37,788 nt of DNA, taken from positions 1 through 37,788 of the forward strand of contig CAYIBX010000011.1 in assembly GCA_964361785.1 (NCBI GenBank). The letters are read 5' to 3'. The DNA comes from UBA927 sp964361785. Its GTDB lineage: Bacteria > Patescibacteriota > Microgenomatia > UBA10105 > UBA927. This document shows, piece after piece, positions 23,368 through 32,603 of this stretch; positions within the stretch are counted from its first letter, which is position 1, and the number at the start of each line of letters is the position of its first letter. The position numbers were made by a program, and so were the translations under genes. Under the pieces are notes generated by a model, which saw nothing but the letters and a program-made list of their open reading frames with translations, was not told where the DNA came from and searched no databases.

Positions 23368-23991
23368 TTACACAAATTTTCGTATAAGCCCCACCACTTT
23401 GCCTTGAATTTTTACATGGGTCGTGAATATAGGTGACATTGCGGCGTTGGCAGGAGACAACTTGATGCGGTCCTTTTCAAAAAAAATCCGTTTAAGGGTC
23501 GCTAAACCATTTGGTAGGAGAGCCACGACGATGTCGCCATTTTTCGCTTCCTGCTGGTGTTGGATGACGACAAAATCACCATCAAGTATTCCATCATCAA
23601 TCATTGATTGTCCTTTGACCTGCAAAATGTAGTGCGGCTGACTAGAAGCAACGATACTAGGGGCTACAGAAATGTAATAGTTCGGATCTGAATAGGGCTC
23701 TAGTGGCGCGCCCGCTGCGATAAACCCCAAGACTGGTAATTCTAATGTCGCGGCACTACCAGCGGGCTTATAATTCTCTGCCACGATTTCTAACCCTCGA
23801 GCCGTGCCATCCAGCTTGCGGATAAACCCTTTTTGCCGTAATCTGTCTATATGCTCATGAACTGTAGCAGGGGAGTTAATATGCATTGACTCACCAATTT
23901 CTTTTAAGGTCGGGGCATAGCCAAAGCGTTGAATAAATTGTGATATAAAATCTAAAAGTTGTCGTTCTCTGGGGTAGAGTATTGCTGGCAT
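23368..23991 (-). CDS. lexA: LexA repressor
   Basis: SOS repressor of 207 aa that is cut when RecA is active on single-stranded DNA. The N-terminal winged helix carries APTLKEIGESMHINSPATVH and EHIDRLRQKGFIRKL, most like gram-positive LexA/DinR. The cleavage bond is A93-G94 in FIAAGAPLE; the catalytic pair is S129 (KGQSMIDDG) and K167 (LATLKRI). It is divergent from uvrB across 111 bp that hold two copies of the AACCGAAC octamer, one just upstream of each start codon. These are likely its own operators. Confidence 0.96.
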   Translation of the reverse strand: MPAILYPRERQLLDFISQFIQRFGYAPTLKEIGESMHINSPATVHEHIDRLRQKGFIRKLDGTARGLEIVAENYKPAGSAATLELPVLGFIAAGAPLEPYSDPNYYISVAPSIVASSQPHYILQVKGQSMIDDGILDGDFVVIQHQQEAKNGDIVVALLPNGLATLKRIFFEKDRIKLSPANAAMSPIFTTHVKIQGKVVGLIRKFV

Positions 23992-23998
23992 ATTTGTG

Positions 23999-24006
23999 AA
24001 CCGAAC
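23999..24006 (+). promoter_or_regulatory. Candidate LexA operator at lexA
   Basis: AACCGAAC (GTTCGGTT on the lexA strand) lies 8 bp upstream of the lexA start and overlaps a possible -10, TATAGT (24010-24005 on the minus strand). This position suits autorepression. Confidence 0.5.
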
Positions 24007-24094
24007 TATATGGTAAGATTAGTATAATAATAATGTATTCACCCGAATAGTCAATACATTAAACACTATCAAAATACCCCCAATATAGAAATTT

Positions 24095-24102
24095 AACCGA
24101 AC
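24095..24102 (+). promoter_or_regulatory. Candidate LexA operator at uvrB
   Basis: AACCGAAC directly abuts the uvrB ATG and follows a -10 candidate TATAGA (24085-24090) by 4 bp, so it covers the expected transcription start. Confidence 0.5.
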
Positions 24103-26109
24103 ATGAACTTATTTACACTTACATCTGATTATAAACCAACCGGTGATCAGCCGGAGGCGATTTCCAAACTTACTAAAGCCATACAAAGCCAAGTCAAGGA
24201 ACAAGTGCTTTTGGGGGTCACAGGTAGCGGCAAGACGTTTACGATGGCTAATCTTATTGCAAACGCCAATCGGCCAGCGCTTATCATCTCGCACAATAAA
24301 ACTCTCGCAGCTCAGCTCTATCAAGAATTTCGAGATTACTTTCCTACAAACGCCGTGAGCTATTTCGTATCCTACTACGATTATTATCAGCCCGAAGCAT
24401 ACATCCCGCAATCCAATACCTATATCGAAAAAGAAACCGTCATCAATGAAGAAATAGATAAATTGCGCCTTTTTACCACGACGAATTTACTCACCAGACC
24501 CGACTGTATCGTGGTAGCTTCCGTTTCCTGCATATACAATATTGGCTCACCCAAAGAATATGGCAACTTTATTTTAAAACTTAGTGTCGGTGCGCCACTT
24601 ACCCCTCGCCACATTGCCAAAAGACTTGTAGAGCTTCAGTACATGAGAAACGATATGGGATTTACAAGGGGAACCTTTCGCATGCGCGGCAATTCCGTAG
24701 ACATCTATCCTGCGTATCAGGATGAGTGTATACGTGTAAAAACCGATGATAAAGGCATTCTTGAACTTACATCACTTGATATGCTTACGGGCAATACCAT
24801 TGCAGCTCTTGATGGTTTCGTTGTATATCCCGCAAAACACTACATGACCAATCCTACACAATACAAAAAAGTTTTTGCACGAATTCGATCTGATATGGAA
24901 GCGAAAGCGACGCAATTTTCTGAAACCGGCAAGTTTATAGAGGCACAGCGTCTTAGAGAACGAGTGACTCATGATCTAGAGATGATTGAAGAGTTGGGAT
25001 ACGTCAATGGCATAGAAAATTATAGCAGATACTTTGACGGCAGAAATGTAGGGGATCCACCGTATAGTTTACTGGATTATTTTGAAAAATCCTCGAAAGG
25101 CAAATGGCTCTTGTTTGTAGACGAATCGCACATTACCATGCCACAAATTCGCGGGATGTATCATGGAGACAGATCTCGCAAGCAAACATTGATTGATTAC
25201 GGATTTCGATTGCCGTCAGCTTTGGACAATAGGCCCCTTCGCATTGATGAATTTATGCGCAGGATGCCACAAACTGTGTATGTATCAGCCACCCCTGATG
25301 AGTGGGAATTATCCAGAGTAAAAGAAATCGGTGCTCCTGTAGTAGAACAATTACTGCGTCCGACAGGCCTTATCGATCCTGTCACTTATGTACGACCGTC
25401 TAAAGGCCAGATAGAAGACCTTCTTAAAGAAATTGAACTGAGAGTCAATAGAAAAGAACGGGTTCTAGTGACTACCCTTACCAAACGAATCGCTGAAGAT
25501 CTGACGAAATACTTATCTCTAAAAAACATAAAAGTTCAATATCTGCATGCGGATGTAGAAACACTATTGCGGTCTGACATATTAGCTGATCTTCGTCGTG
25601 GCGTATTTGATGTCGTCATTGGCATCAATTTACTGAGAGAAGGCTTGGATTTGCCAGAGGTCTCATTGGTCGCTATTTTAGATGCGGACAAAGAAGGATT
25701 CTTACGAAGCACCACAAGCCTTATTCAAACTATGGGCAGAGCTGCGCGGCATATACATGGCATGGTAATCCTCTACGCTGACAGAGAGACACAATCCATG
25801 ACTCGTGCTATAAAAGAAGTTACAAGAAGACGTAATTATCAGCTAACGCATAATACAAAGCATCATGTAACGCCCTTATCGATCAATAAACCCATACGTG
25901 ACAGAATGACACTTCTTAAAAAAGATACTCCCGAGTACATTTCAGAGGATCTTCTTTCAGAAGACGAACTGTCCAGCATGACCCCTATGGATAAAAAACG
26001 TCAAATTATAGTGCTTTCGACCCGTATGAAGGCCGCAAGTCGCGACATGAATTTTGAATTAGCAGCTCATATTCGAGATCAAATACGGCATATTAAAACG
26101 ACTTTATGA
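24103..26109 (+). CDS. uvrB: Excinuclease ABC subunit B
   Basis: DNA-damage verification helicase of nucleotide excision repair. The 668-aa protein begins with FTLTSDYKPTGDQPEAI, then Walker A LGVTGSGKTFTMANLI, the damage-probing beta-hairpin region YYDYYQPEAYIPQSNTYIEK, DESH Walker B (LLFVDESHITMPQ), helicase motifs (VSATPDEWE, LREGLDLPEVSLVAILDAD, QTMGRAARH) and a C-terminal UVR motif for UvrC binding (RMKAASRDMNFELAAHIRDQ). Full length. Its last 4 nt overlap uvrA (ATGA). It heads an eight-gene run and has a LexA-type motif at the start codon. Confidence 0.97.
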   Translation: MNLFTLTSDYKPTGDQPEAISKLTKAIQSQVKEQVLLGVTGSGKTFTMANLIANANRPALIISHNKTLAAQLYQEFRDYFPTNAVSYFVSYYDYYQPEAYIPQSNTYIEKETVINEEIDKLRLFTTTNLLTRPDCIVVASVSCIYNIGSPKEYGNFILKLSVGAPLTPRHIAKRLVELQYMRNDMGFTRGTFRMRGNSVDIYPAYQDECIRVKTDDKGILELTSLDMLTGNTIAALDGFVVYPAKHYMTNPTQYKKVFARIRSDMEAKATQFSETGKFIEAQRLRERVTHDLEMIEELGYVNGIENYSRYFDGRNVGDPPYSLLDYFEKSSKGKWLLFVDESHITMPQIRGMYHGDRSRKQTLIDYGFRLPSALDNRPLRIDEFMRRMPQTVYVSATPDEWELSRVKEIGAPVVEQLLRPTGLIDPVTYVRPSKGQIEDLLKEIELRVNRKERVLVTTLTKRIAEDLTKYLSLKNIKVQYLHADVETLLRSDILADLRRGVFDVVIGINLLREGLDLPEVSLVAILDADKEGFLRSTTSLIQTMGRAARHIHGMVILYADRETQSMTRAIKEVTRRRNYQLTHNTKHHVTPLSINKPIRDRMTLLKKDTPEYISEDLLSEDELSSMTPMDKKRQIIVLSTRMKAASRDMNFELAAHIRDQIRHIKTTL

Positions 26110-29039
26110 ACGATATAACGATAAAGGGAGCCAGGCAACATAATCTTAAGGATATATCCCTCACCATACCCAAAAATTCTTTGGTGGTGTTTTCAGGTGT
26201 ATCTGGTTCTGGTAAATCATCGCTCGCGTTTGACACGATATATGCTGAAGGCCAAAGAAGGTATGTAGAATCCCTTTCTTCGTATGCGCGCCAATTTTTG
26301 GGCGTCATGGATAAGCCCGACGTAGATCTTATTGAGGGCTTATCCCCTGCTATATCCATTGATCAAAAATCTACGTCCCATAACCCACGTTCTACTGTGG
26401 GAACGGTGACTGAAATATACGATTACCTACGGCTTTTGTATGCCAAAGTAGGTCATCCACATTGCCCAGCGTGTAAAAGAGAAATATCGCGACAATCAAA
26501 AGATCAAATTGTGGAAGCAATACTTCAGTTTGCCCAAACTGCGATAGCAGAGGGGACCAAACAATACAGAATTGTGCTTCTCTCTCCCGTCATTCGGGAT
26601 CACAAGGGTGAATTTACAGCATTGTTTAATAACTTGCGATCCAAAGGATATACAGCAGCACGCATAGACGACAAATATATAGATCTTGACTCGGACATTA
26701 CACTTCTTAAAACGAATAAACATACTGTAGAAGTCGTGATAGACAAATTGAGCATAGATCTAAAAACGCTCAAAAATAATTTTGTAAAAGAATTGCGTAG
26801 TCGCATTGCGGATGCTGTGGAGCAATCGCTTACCCTGTCAGATGGACTAGTCTTAGTTTCACACATAAAAGATGCAGGTTTCATAATGCCTGAGAACCCA
26901 AAGAAGGGTGAAGATCATCTGTTTTCAGAAAAGTTAAGTTGTCCGTTTTGCAACATCTCACTTTCAGAAATAGAGCCGCGATCATTCTCGTTTAATTCGC
27001 CACACGGTGCGTGTCCCGAGTGCACAGGGCTTGGGAAAATACTCACTGTCGATCCTACGTTAATCATAAGTCAAGATTTGTCATTATCTGAAGGCGGCAT
27101 CTTGCCGTTTGCCAATCTTTTTTTCCACGATACGTGGTACGCACGCGTCGTAACCGCAGTATGTAAGACTCATGAGATAAACGAGCGTGTAGCGCTAAAA
27201 ACCCTTACGCAAAAACAGCGTGACATATTGCTTTTCGGCACCGGCGACCAAGTATATCGCGTCACAGGAAAAAATAGATTTGGAGAAAAAACCGCTATTT
27301 CTGAAGTCTTTACCGGATTTGTGAACGAATTGAAAAGACGGCATCAGGAGAGTGAGTCAGACTTTATGCGTAATGAAATTGGTAAATTCATGCGTGAAAA
27401 AATATGTGCATCTTGTAGGGGTCAAAGACTTAAACCTGAAAGTCTCACCGTTACAATTACTAGTAAGTCAATTGCAGATGTCACAGAGTATTCTATACAC
27501 GAGGCGTATGCATGGATACAAAATCTCAACACCCCCAGCACAGCGATACTGAGTACGTCAGAATATACAATTGCCACGCCTATTATAAAAGAGGTGCTAA
27601 ACAGATTAGGATTTTTAGTAAGCGTTGGCCTCTCGTACCTTACATTAGCACGAGGTGCGAGTACATTGGCAGGAGGAGAAGCACAAAGGATACGTTTAGC
27701 TTCCCAAATTGGATCAGGATTGACCGGCGTACTCTACGTTTTGGATGAGCCGTCTATTGGGCTGCATCCTAGAGATAATGATCGCCTTATCAAAACGCTG
27801 GTTACGCTTAGGGATCTTGGCAATACCGTGCTTGTGGTAGAACATGACAGAGAAATGATTGAGTCAGCTGATTGGGTGGTAGACTTTGGACCAGGGGCAG
27901 GTAAGCACGGGGGAATGGTTACTGCACAAGGTACTGTATCTGAAATTACCAACAATCCAAAATCACTGACAGGATTGTATCTTTCCGGAAAAAAAACTAT
28001 CTCCATTGCAGCACGCAAACCCTTCGCGCCAATACACGCTTCTTCTCCAATTGTACTTTCTGGTGTCACACAAAATAATCTAAAAAATCTCACCGTAGAA
28101 TTCCCAAGGGGCAGTTTTACGTGCGTTACGGGTGTGTCGGGAAGCGGCAAATCTTCTCTTATCGTAGAGACACTGTATCCAGCTCTCATGCGTCAGTTTA
28201 ATGCACTATCTAAAGATTCTCTCGGAACATATAAAACACTTACAGGTTTAGATGATATTGAAAAAGTTATTCTTATAGATCAATCACCTATTGGAAGAAC
28301 CCCAAGGAGTAATCCCGCTACATACACTGGATTATTTACCCTTATTCGCGAAATATTTGCTGCTACCAGTGAAGCACGTGTTCGTGGATTTAAAGCTGGT
28401 AGGTTTTCATTTAATGTAAAAGGGGGGAGATGCGAATCGTGTGAAGGTGAAGGGCAACGAAAAATTGAAATGCAATTTTTGGCTGACGTGTATGTCTCGT
28501 GTGAAGTATGTCATGGTGCTCGGTACAGCAGTGAAACTCTCGAAGTGACGTATAGAGGAAAATCTATTGCAGACGTGCTTTCCCTCACTATAGAGGAAGC
28601 AATTGAATTTTTACATGCACATCCTTTGGCGCAAAATAAGCTTATTACACTCAAAGAAGTTGGCCTTTCGTATATTCAACTCGGCCAACCAGCACCCACT
28701 CTCTCAGGAGGAGAAGCACAACGGGTAAAGCTAGCTTCTGAACTTGCAAAACGATCGACTGGTAAAACAGTGTATATTCTCGATGAACCAACAACTGGCC
28801 TTCACTTTGCGGATCTTGAGAAGCTTCTTCACGTTCTTCATAGACTCGCGTCTGTAGGAAATACCGTCATCGTCATAGAACATAACCTCGACGTCATAAA
28901 AACAGCAGATTGGGTAATAGATTTAGGACCCGAAGGTGGAAACGAAGGAGGCAGTATCGTTGCCGTTGGTACACCAGCTGCTATTGCCAAAAATCCCTTA
29001 TCCTATACGGGTAAATTCCTCAAAAGTGTATTAGAATGA
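26106..29039 (+). CDS. uvrA: Excinuclease ABC subunit A
   Basis: DNA-damage recognition ATPase, dimeric, with two ABC domains, of 977 aa. First Walker A is GVSGSGKSSLAFDT (31 onward), with signature LAGGEAQRIRLASQIGSGL and Walker B LYVLDEPSIGLHPRD. Second Walker A is GVSGSGKSSLIVETL, with LSGGEAQRVKLASELAKRS and ILDEPTTGLHF. Zinc-binding pairs are CPFC...CPEC in the first half and CESC...CEVC in the second. Coupled to uvrB by a 4-nt overlap and to the next gene by another ATGA overlap. Confidence 0.97.
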   Translation: MNDITIKGARQHNLKDISLTIPKNSLVVFSGVSGSGKSSLAFDTIYAEGQRRYVESLSSYARQFLGVMDKPDVDLIEGLSPAISIDQKSTSHNPRSTVGTVTEIYDYLRLLYAKVGHPHCPACKREISRQSKDQIVEAILQFAQTAIAEGTKQYRIVLLSPVIRDHKGEFTALFNNLRSKGYTAARIDDKYIDLDSDITLLKTNKHTVEVVIDKLSIDLKTLKNNFVKELRSRIADAVEQSLTLSDGLVLVSHIKDAGFIMPENPKKGEDHLFSEKLSCPFCNISLSEIEPRSFSFNSPHGACPECTGLGKILTVDPTLIISQDLSLSEGGILPFANLFFHDTWYARVVTAVCKTHEINERVALKTLTQKQRDILLFGTGDQVYRVTGKNRFGEKTAISEVFTGFVNELKRRHQESESDFMRNEIGKFMREKICASCRGQRLKPESLTVTITSKSIADVTEYSIHEAYAWIQNLNTPSTAILSTSEYTIATPIIKEVLNRLGFLVSVGLSYLTLARGASTLAGGEAQRIRLASQIGSGLTGVLYVLDEPSIGLHPRDNDRLIKTLVTLRDLGNTVLVVEHDREMIESADWVVDFGPGAGKHGGMVTAQGTVSEITNNPKSLTGLYLSGKKTISIAARKPFAPIHASSPIVLSGVTQNNLKNLTVEFPRGSFTCVTGVSGSGKSSLIVETLYPALMRQFNALSKDSLGTYKTLTGLDDIEKVILIDQSPIGRTPRSNPATYTGLFTLIREIFAATSEARVRGFKAGRFSFNVKGGRCESCEGEGQRKIEMQFLADVYVSCEVCHGARYSSETLEVTYRGKSIADVLSLTIEEAIEFLHAHPLAQNKLITLKEVGLSYIQLGQPAPTLSGGEAQRVKLASELAKRSTGKTVYILDEPTTGLHFADLEKLLHVLHRLASVGNTVIVIEHNLDVIKTADWVIDLGPEGGNEGGSIVAVGTPAAIAKNPLSYTGKFLKSVLE

Positions 29040-30859
29040 CTATACGAATGAACTATTTATTTCGCATTCTTGCCGTTTGTGCAATAAGTTTTTTCTTGGT
29101 CCCTGTAAGCCAAGTGTCTGCTACGGGAGAATTTCAGGCTGACTATGATGTGCAATATGCTATAAGTCCTACGGGGAAAACGATCGTTACCCAGCATGTA
29201 ACGCTCACCAATAAGCTTTCTAATTTTTATCCACAAAAATATTCACTGCTTTTGGATAGCGATAAAATATCCAATGTCATCGCCTCTGATGATGGCGGCG
29301 TCATCACACCTCAAATATCTATAAAAGACGGAAAAACTGATCTTGCACTTGCGTTTAATTCCAAAGCATTGGGTCTTGGTAAAGCCCTAACGTTCTCCTT
29401 GCGATACGAACACGCAGGTGTAGCAAGCCATAATGGAAGCATCTGGGAGGTATATGTACCTGGTATCGTCAATGATCCTGATGTAGGGTCATACGACGTA
29501 TCGCTTTCCGTGCCGCCTACATTTGGTGAAGTTGCGTATCTCTCGCCGTATCCTGACAGTAATAACAAATGGACCAAACAGCAAATGATACGTGGTGGAA
29601 TATCAGCGGCGTATGGCAAACAGCAAAATTATTCCGTAGACCTTACCTACACACTTCAAAATAGCTCTATAACCACAAAAAAACAAGTGATAGCGCTTCC
29701 CCCCGAGACAAGTTTTCAGCGCGTATCAATTGTGTCGTTGGATCCGCGTCCACAATCGGTCACCAAAGACAACGACGGAAATTGGTTGGCAGAATACTTG
29801 GTGCCTGCCACACAATCAATAGTAGTAAAATCGAAATTTGATATCGCGGTTTCTCTCAGCCCTTCTTCTTCATTTGCTAAACCAGATATAGATACTGTAT
29901 CAAATCTTAGGGAACAACCATTTTGGCCAGTCTCTGATGAGCAGATTATATATTATGCGAATCTTTATAAAACTCCTCGGGACATATACAACTTCGTCGT
30001 CCGTATACTTTCCTATGATTACACGAGAATTTCCAAAGACACAAAACGACTCGGTGCAAAAGCAATTCTTTCCTCTCCTGACACAGCACTTTGCATGGAG
30101 TTTACTGATTTATTCATTGCTATCGCTAGAGCTGCAAACATCCCTGCAAGAAGAGTAGTGGGGTATGCGTATACAAACAACAACACGTTGCGTCCGCTTT
30201 CTTTGGTCACTGACGTACTGCATGCATGGCCAGAATATTATGACAATGAAAAAAGGCTGTGGATACCTATAGATCCTACATGGGCAAATACAACAGGTGG
30301 TCAAAATTATTTTGATAAACTCGATTTTAATCACATAGTTTTTGCGATACAGGGAGAAAACAGTGAAAAGCCGTATCCAGCTGGCTTTTATCACTCAAAT
30401 ACAGCGAATACAAAGGACGTGGTCGTCTCATTTAGTGAAGGTGCTTCAAACCTAAAAGCGAGTGCTCTCGAGACTAAAATTGTTTTCCCAGCGCAAGTCA
30501 CTGCTGGCAAACATATCACTGGTTCAATCATCGTACAAAATACGAGTGGGGTAGCGGTAAAAAATGTGGCAGTTCGCGCAAGCTCAACCATAGGAGGTAT
30601 TCATATTGAAAGTGACTTTAAAGAATTATTGCCGTACGGCACTGTCTATATACCCATTGAAACCACTTTCCCACAAACGGTAACCCCTGTGAAAGCGATA
30701 GTACAAGCTACGACAAATGGCACCACCGTGACTCACGAAGTGACGATTCACCCTCTTTACGCTCTATTTACTGGTATTATATTTGTCACCCTATCAGGAG
30801 TGGGGCTTATTGCGATCACTCTCTTGATACTTCTATGGAAGATTGGCAAAAAAAAATAA
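29036..30859 (+). CDS. Exported transglutaminase-like protein with C-terminal membrane anchor
   Basis: A 607-aa secreted protein of unknown substrate. Layout: signal peptide (FRILAVCAISFFLVPVSQVSA, in part), a beta-rich N-terminal region of about 250 residues, a transglutaminase-like core with the triad C353 (TALCMEFTDLF), H396 (VLHAWPEYY) and D413 (WIPIDPTW), a beta-sandwich stretch, and a C-terminal transmembrane helix followed by KIGKKK. Such proteins may be proteases or cross-linkers at the cell surface. It overlaps uvrA by 4 nt and uvrC by 25 nt, so it is translated as part of the repair operon. The start may be 12 nt later (ATG at 29048). Confidence 0.85.
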   Translation: MTIRMNYLFRILAVCAISFFLVPVSQVSATGEFQADYDVQYAISPTGKTIVTQHVTLTNKLSNFYPQKYSLLLDSDKISNVIASDDGGVITPQISIKDGKTDLALAFNSKALGLGKALTFSLRYEHAGVASHNGSIWEVYVPGIVNDPDVGSYDVSLSVPPTFGEVAYLSPYPDSNNKWTKQQMIRGGISAAYGKQQNYSVDLTYTLQNSSITTKKQVIALPPETSFQRVSIVSLDPRPQSVTKDNDGNWLAEYLVPATQSIVVKSKFDIAVSLSPSSSFAKPDIDTVSNLREQPFWPVSDEQIIYYANLYKTPRDIYNFVVRILSYDYTRISKDTKRLGAKAILSSPDTALCMEFTDLFIAIARAANIPARRVVGYAYTNNNTLRPLSLVTDVLHAWPEYYDNEKRLWIPIDPTWANTTGGQNYFDKLDFNHIVFAIQGENSEKPYPAGFYHSNTANTKDVVVSFSEGASNLKASALETKIVFPAQVTAGKHITGSIIVQNTSGVAVKNVAVRASSTIGGIHIESDFKELLPYGTVYIPIETTFPQTVTPVKAIVQATTNGTTVTHEVTIHPLYALFTGIIFVTLSGVGLIAITLLILLWKIGKKK

Positions 30860-32160
30860 AAAACATACCAGATCGTCCTGGTGTCTATATATACAAAAAT
30901 CACGAAGGCCGAGTGATATACGTCGGCAAAGCCAAACGACTTATCCGCCGCGTAAAACAATATTTTCAAAACGTTAAAGACAAAAGTCCAAAAACGGTAA
31001 AGCTTATATCCGAAATCATAACGATCGATACATTCGTTACGGCAAGTGAATTTGATGCATTGCTTCTTGAAGCAACGCTTATCCGCCAATGGATGCCTAA
31101 GTACAACGTCATAGCAAAAGATGATAAAAGTCTGTTATATATTTGCCTCACGTTTTCTGAAACTTTACCAAGACTTCTTCTTTTACGCAAACCCGAATTG
31201 GCAATCCACAAGAAAGATAAACGAAATAGAATCTACGGTCCTTTTCAATCGGACCGCGCACTCAGAGACCTTCTCTCTCAATTGCGTCACGCTATACCAT
31301 ATTGCATGCAAAAAAAGCGGACTGGGGTACCATGTTTTTACACACATATCGGGCTTTGTGATCCCTGTCCTTGCACATTTACGCGTGCAAAAAACACGGA
31401 GGAAACCAGAAAGCAAATCAAGCGATATATGGTAAACATGCGGTCGTTTAGAGATGTATTTGATGGCAAAACTATACGTGTCACTAGCGCGTACACGCGA
31501 CTCATGAATAACGCTGCTACCAATGAGCGCTTTGAAGACGCGTTAGTCTATAAACGAAGAATTGATATGCTCTATAACATTTCTTCTTTTAAATACGATC
31601 CGTTGGTATTTATAGAACAAGGTATAGATGCGGTATTTGACGGTGAATTAAGCGAGCTTTTGGGGTATCTTCATAACGATTATCCACACCTACAGACTCT
31701 GACGCGCATTGAATGCTTCGACATGTCCCAATTGTATGGCACGTCTCCAGTCGGCGCGATGGTAGTACTTACTGATGGAACTCCGGATAATAAAGCATAT
31801 CGTAAGTTTCGTATAAACAAAACCGGCATAGTTTCTGACGTATCAATGATGGAGGAAGTACTCACGCGTCGATTTATGCATGCAGACTGGCCCGTGCCAT
31901 CATTTATCCTTCTTGACGGCGGAAAAGCACAGCTCCATACCGCCTCCTTAGTATTTGCCAAACTCAATCTATCTATCCCCTACGCAGGCCTTGCAAAACG
32001 ATTTGAAGAACTCATAGTACCGACTGCCTTTGGATACCATACTCTCCGCCTGCCCCTCACCTCAAAAGCATTGCATGTATTAGAGCGAGTACGAGATGAA
32101 GCACATAGATTTGCTATTTCCTATCATAAAGTTTTGCGTGATAAACGTCTCACTGTTTGA
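30835..32160 (+). CDS. uvrC: Excinuclease ABC subunit C, lacking the C-terminal HhH region
   Basis: Makes the dual incisions of nucleotide excision repair. The N-terminal GIY-YIG nuclease is clear (RPGVYIYKN, VIYVGKAKRLIRRVKQYF, SEFDALLLEATLIRQWMPKYN). A UvrB-binding UVR segment follows (NAATNERFEDALVYKRRID). The RNase H-like nuclease has D296 (IECFDMSQ), D361 (LLDGGKAQL) and H424 (RDEAHRFA). The protein ends at 441, only 17 residues after H424, whereas typical UvrC has about 600 residues with a tandem helix-hairpin-helix that binds DNA. No continuation is readable after the stop. Both catalytic sites look intact. Confidence 0.93.
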   Translation: MEDWQKKIKNIPDRPGVYIYKNHEGRVIYVGKAKRLIRRVKQYFQNVKDKSPKTVKLISEIITIDTFVTASEFDALLLEATLIRQWMPKYNVIAKDDKSLLYICLTFSETLPRLLLLRKPELAIHKKDKRNRIYGPFQSDRALRDLLSQLRHAIPYCMQKKRTGVPCFYTHIGLCDPCPCTFTRAKNTEETRKQIKRYMVNMRSFRDVFDGKTIRVTSAYTRLMNNAATNERFEDALVYKRRIDMLYNISSFKYDPLVFIEQGIDAVFDGELSELLGYLHNDYPHLQTLTRIECFDMSQLYGTSPVGAMVVLTDGTPDNKAYRKFRINKTGIVSDVSMMEEVLTRRFMHADWPVPSFILLDGGKAQLHTASLVFAKLNLSIPYAGLAKRFEELIVPTAFGYHTLRLPLTSKALHVLERVRDEAHRFAISYHKVLRDKRLTV

Positions 32161-32198
32161 CGATCGACACCCAGTCTTGTTACGATATTTTAACGACG

Positions 32199-32603
32199 AT
32201 GAAATATTTATTAAAAGTATTATTATTTCATAGCTTCGCTCTGTGGCTTGTGAGCCAAATGTTACCTGCCCTTCGGGTAGTAGGCGGCTGGCAATCGCTT
32301 GTTTTCGCGGGATCAATACTTACGCTGTTAACGCTCTTCGTGTCACCTCTTTTAAAAATTCTTTTTATCCCTATAAACATTATTACGTTTGGATTATCAT
32401 CGTGGTTGATCCATGTCATAGTATTATATTTACTCACTGTGCTTGTACCGAGTGTTTCTGTAGTAGCGTGGCAGTACCAAGGAGCCACATTGGCAGGATT
32501 TGTCATACCTCCTATTTTCTTTTCCTACCCCATATCGCTTATAATTGTGTCTCTAGCAGTTACATTTGTGGTAAACCTTCTTTATGATATCTCAAAGCAC
32601 TAG
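32199..32603 (+). CDS. Phage-holin-family / YvlD-like 4-TM membrane protein
   Basis: A small membrane protein of 134 aa (148 aa if the ATG at 32157 is used) with four hydrophobic helices and the typical QMLPALRVVGGWQSLVFAG and PLLKILFIPINIITFG loops of the Phage_holin_4_2/YvlD family. Despite the name these are mostly chromosomal proteins of unknown function, often near envelope-stress genes. I prefer the ATG at 32199 because MKYLLKVLLFHSFALW is a normal N terminus, but 32157 overlaps the uvrC stop (ATGA) in the coupled style of this operon. It overlaps yvcK by 20 nt. Confidence 0.75.
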   Translation: MKYLLKVLLFHSFALWLVSQMLPALRVVGGWQSLVFAGSILTLLTLFVSPLLKILFIPINIITFGLSSWLIHVIVLYLLTVLVPSVSVVAWQYQGATLAGFVIPPIFFSYPISLIIVSLAVTFVVNLLYDISKH

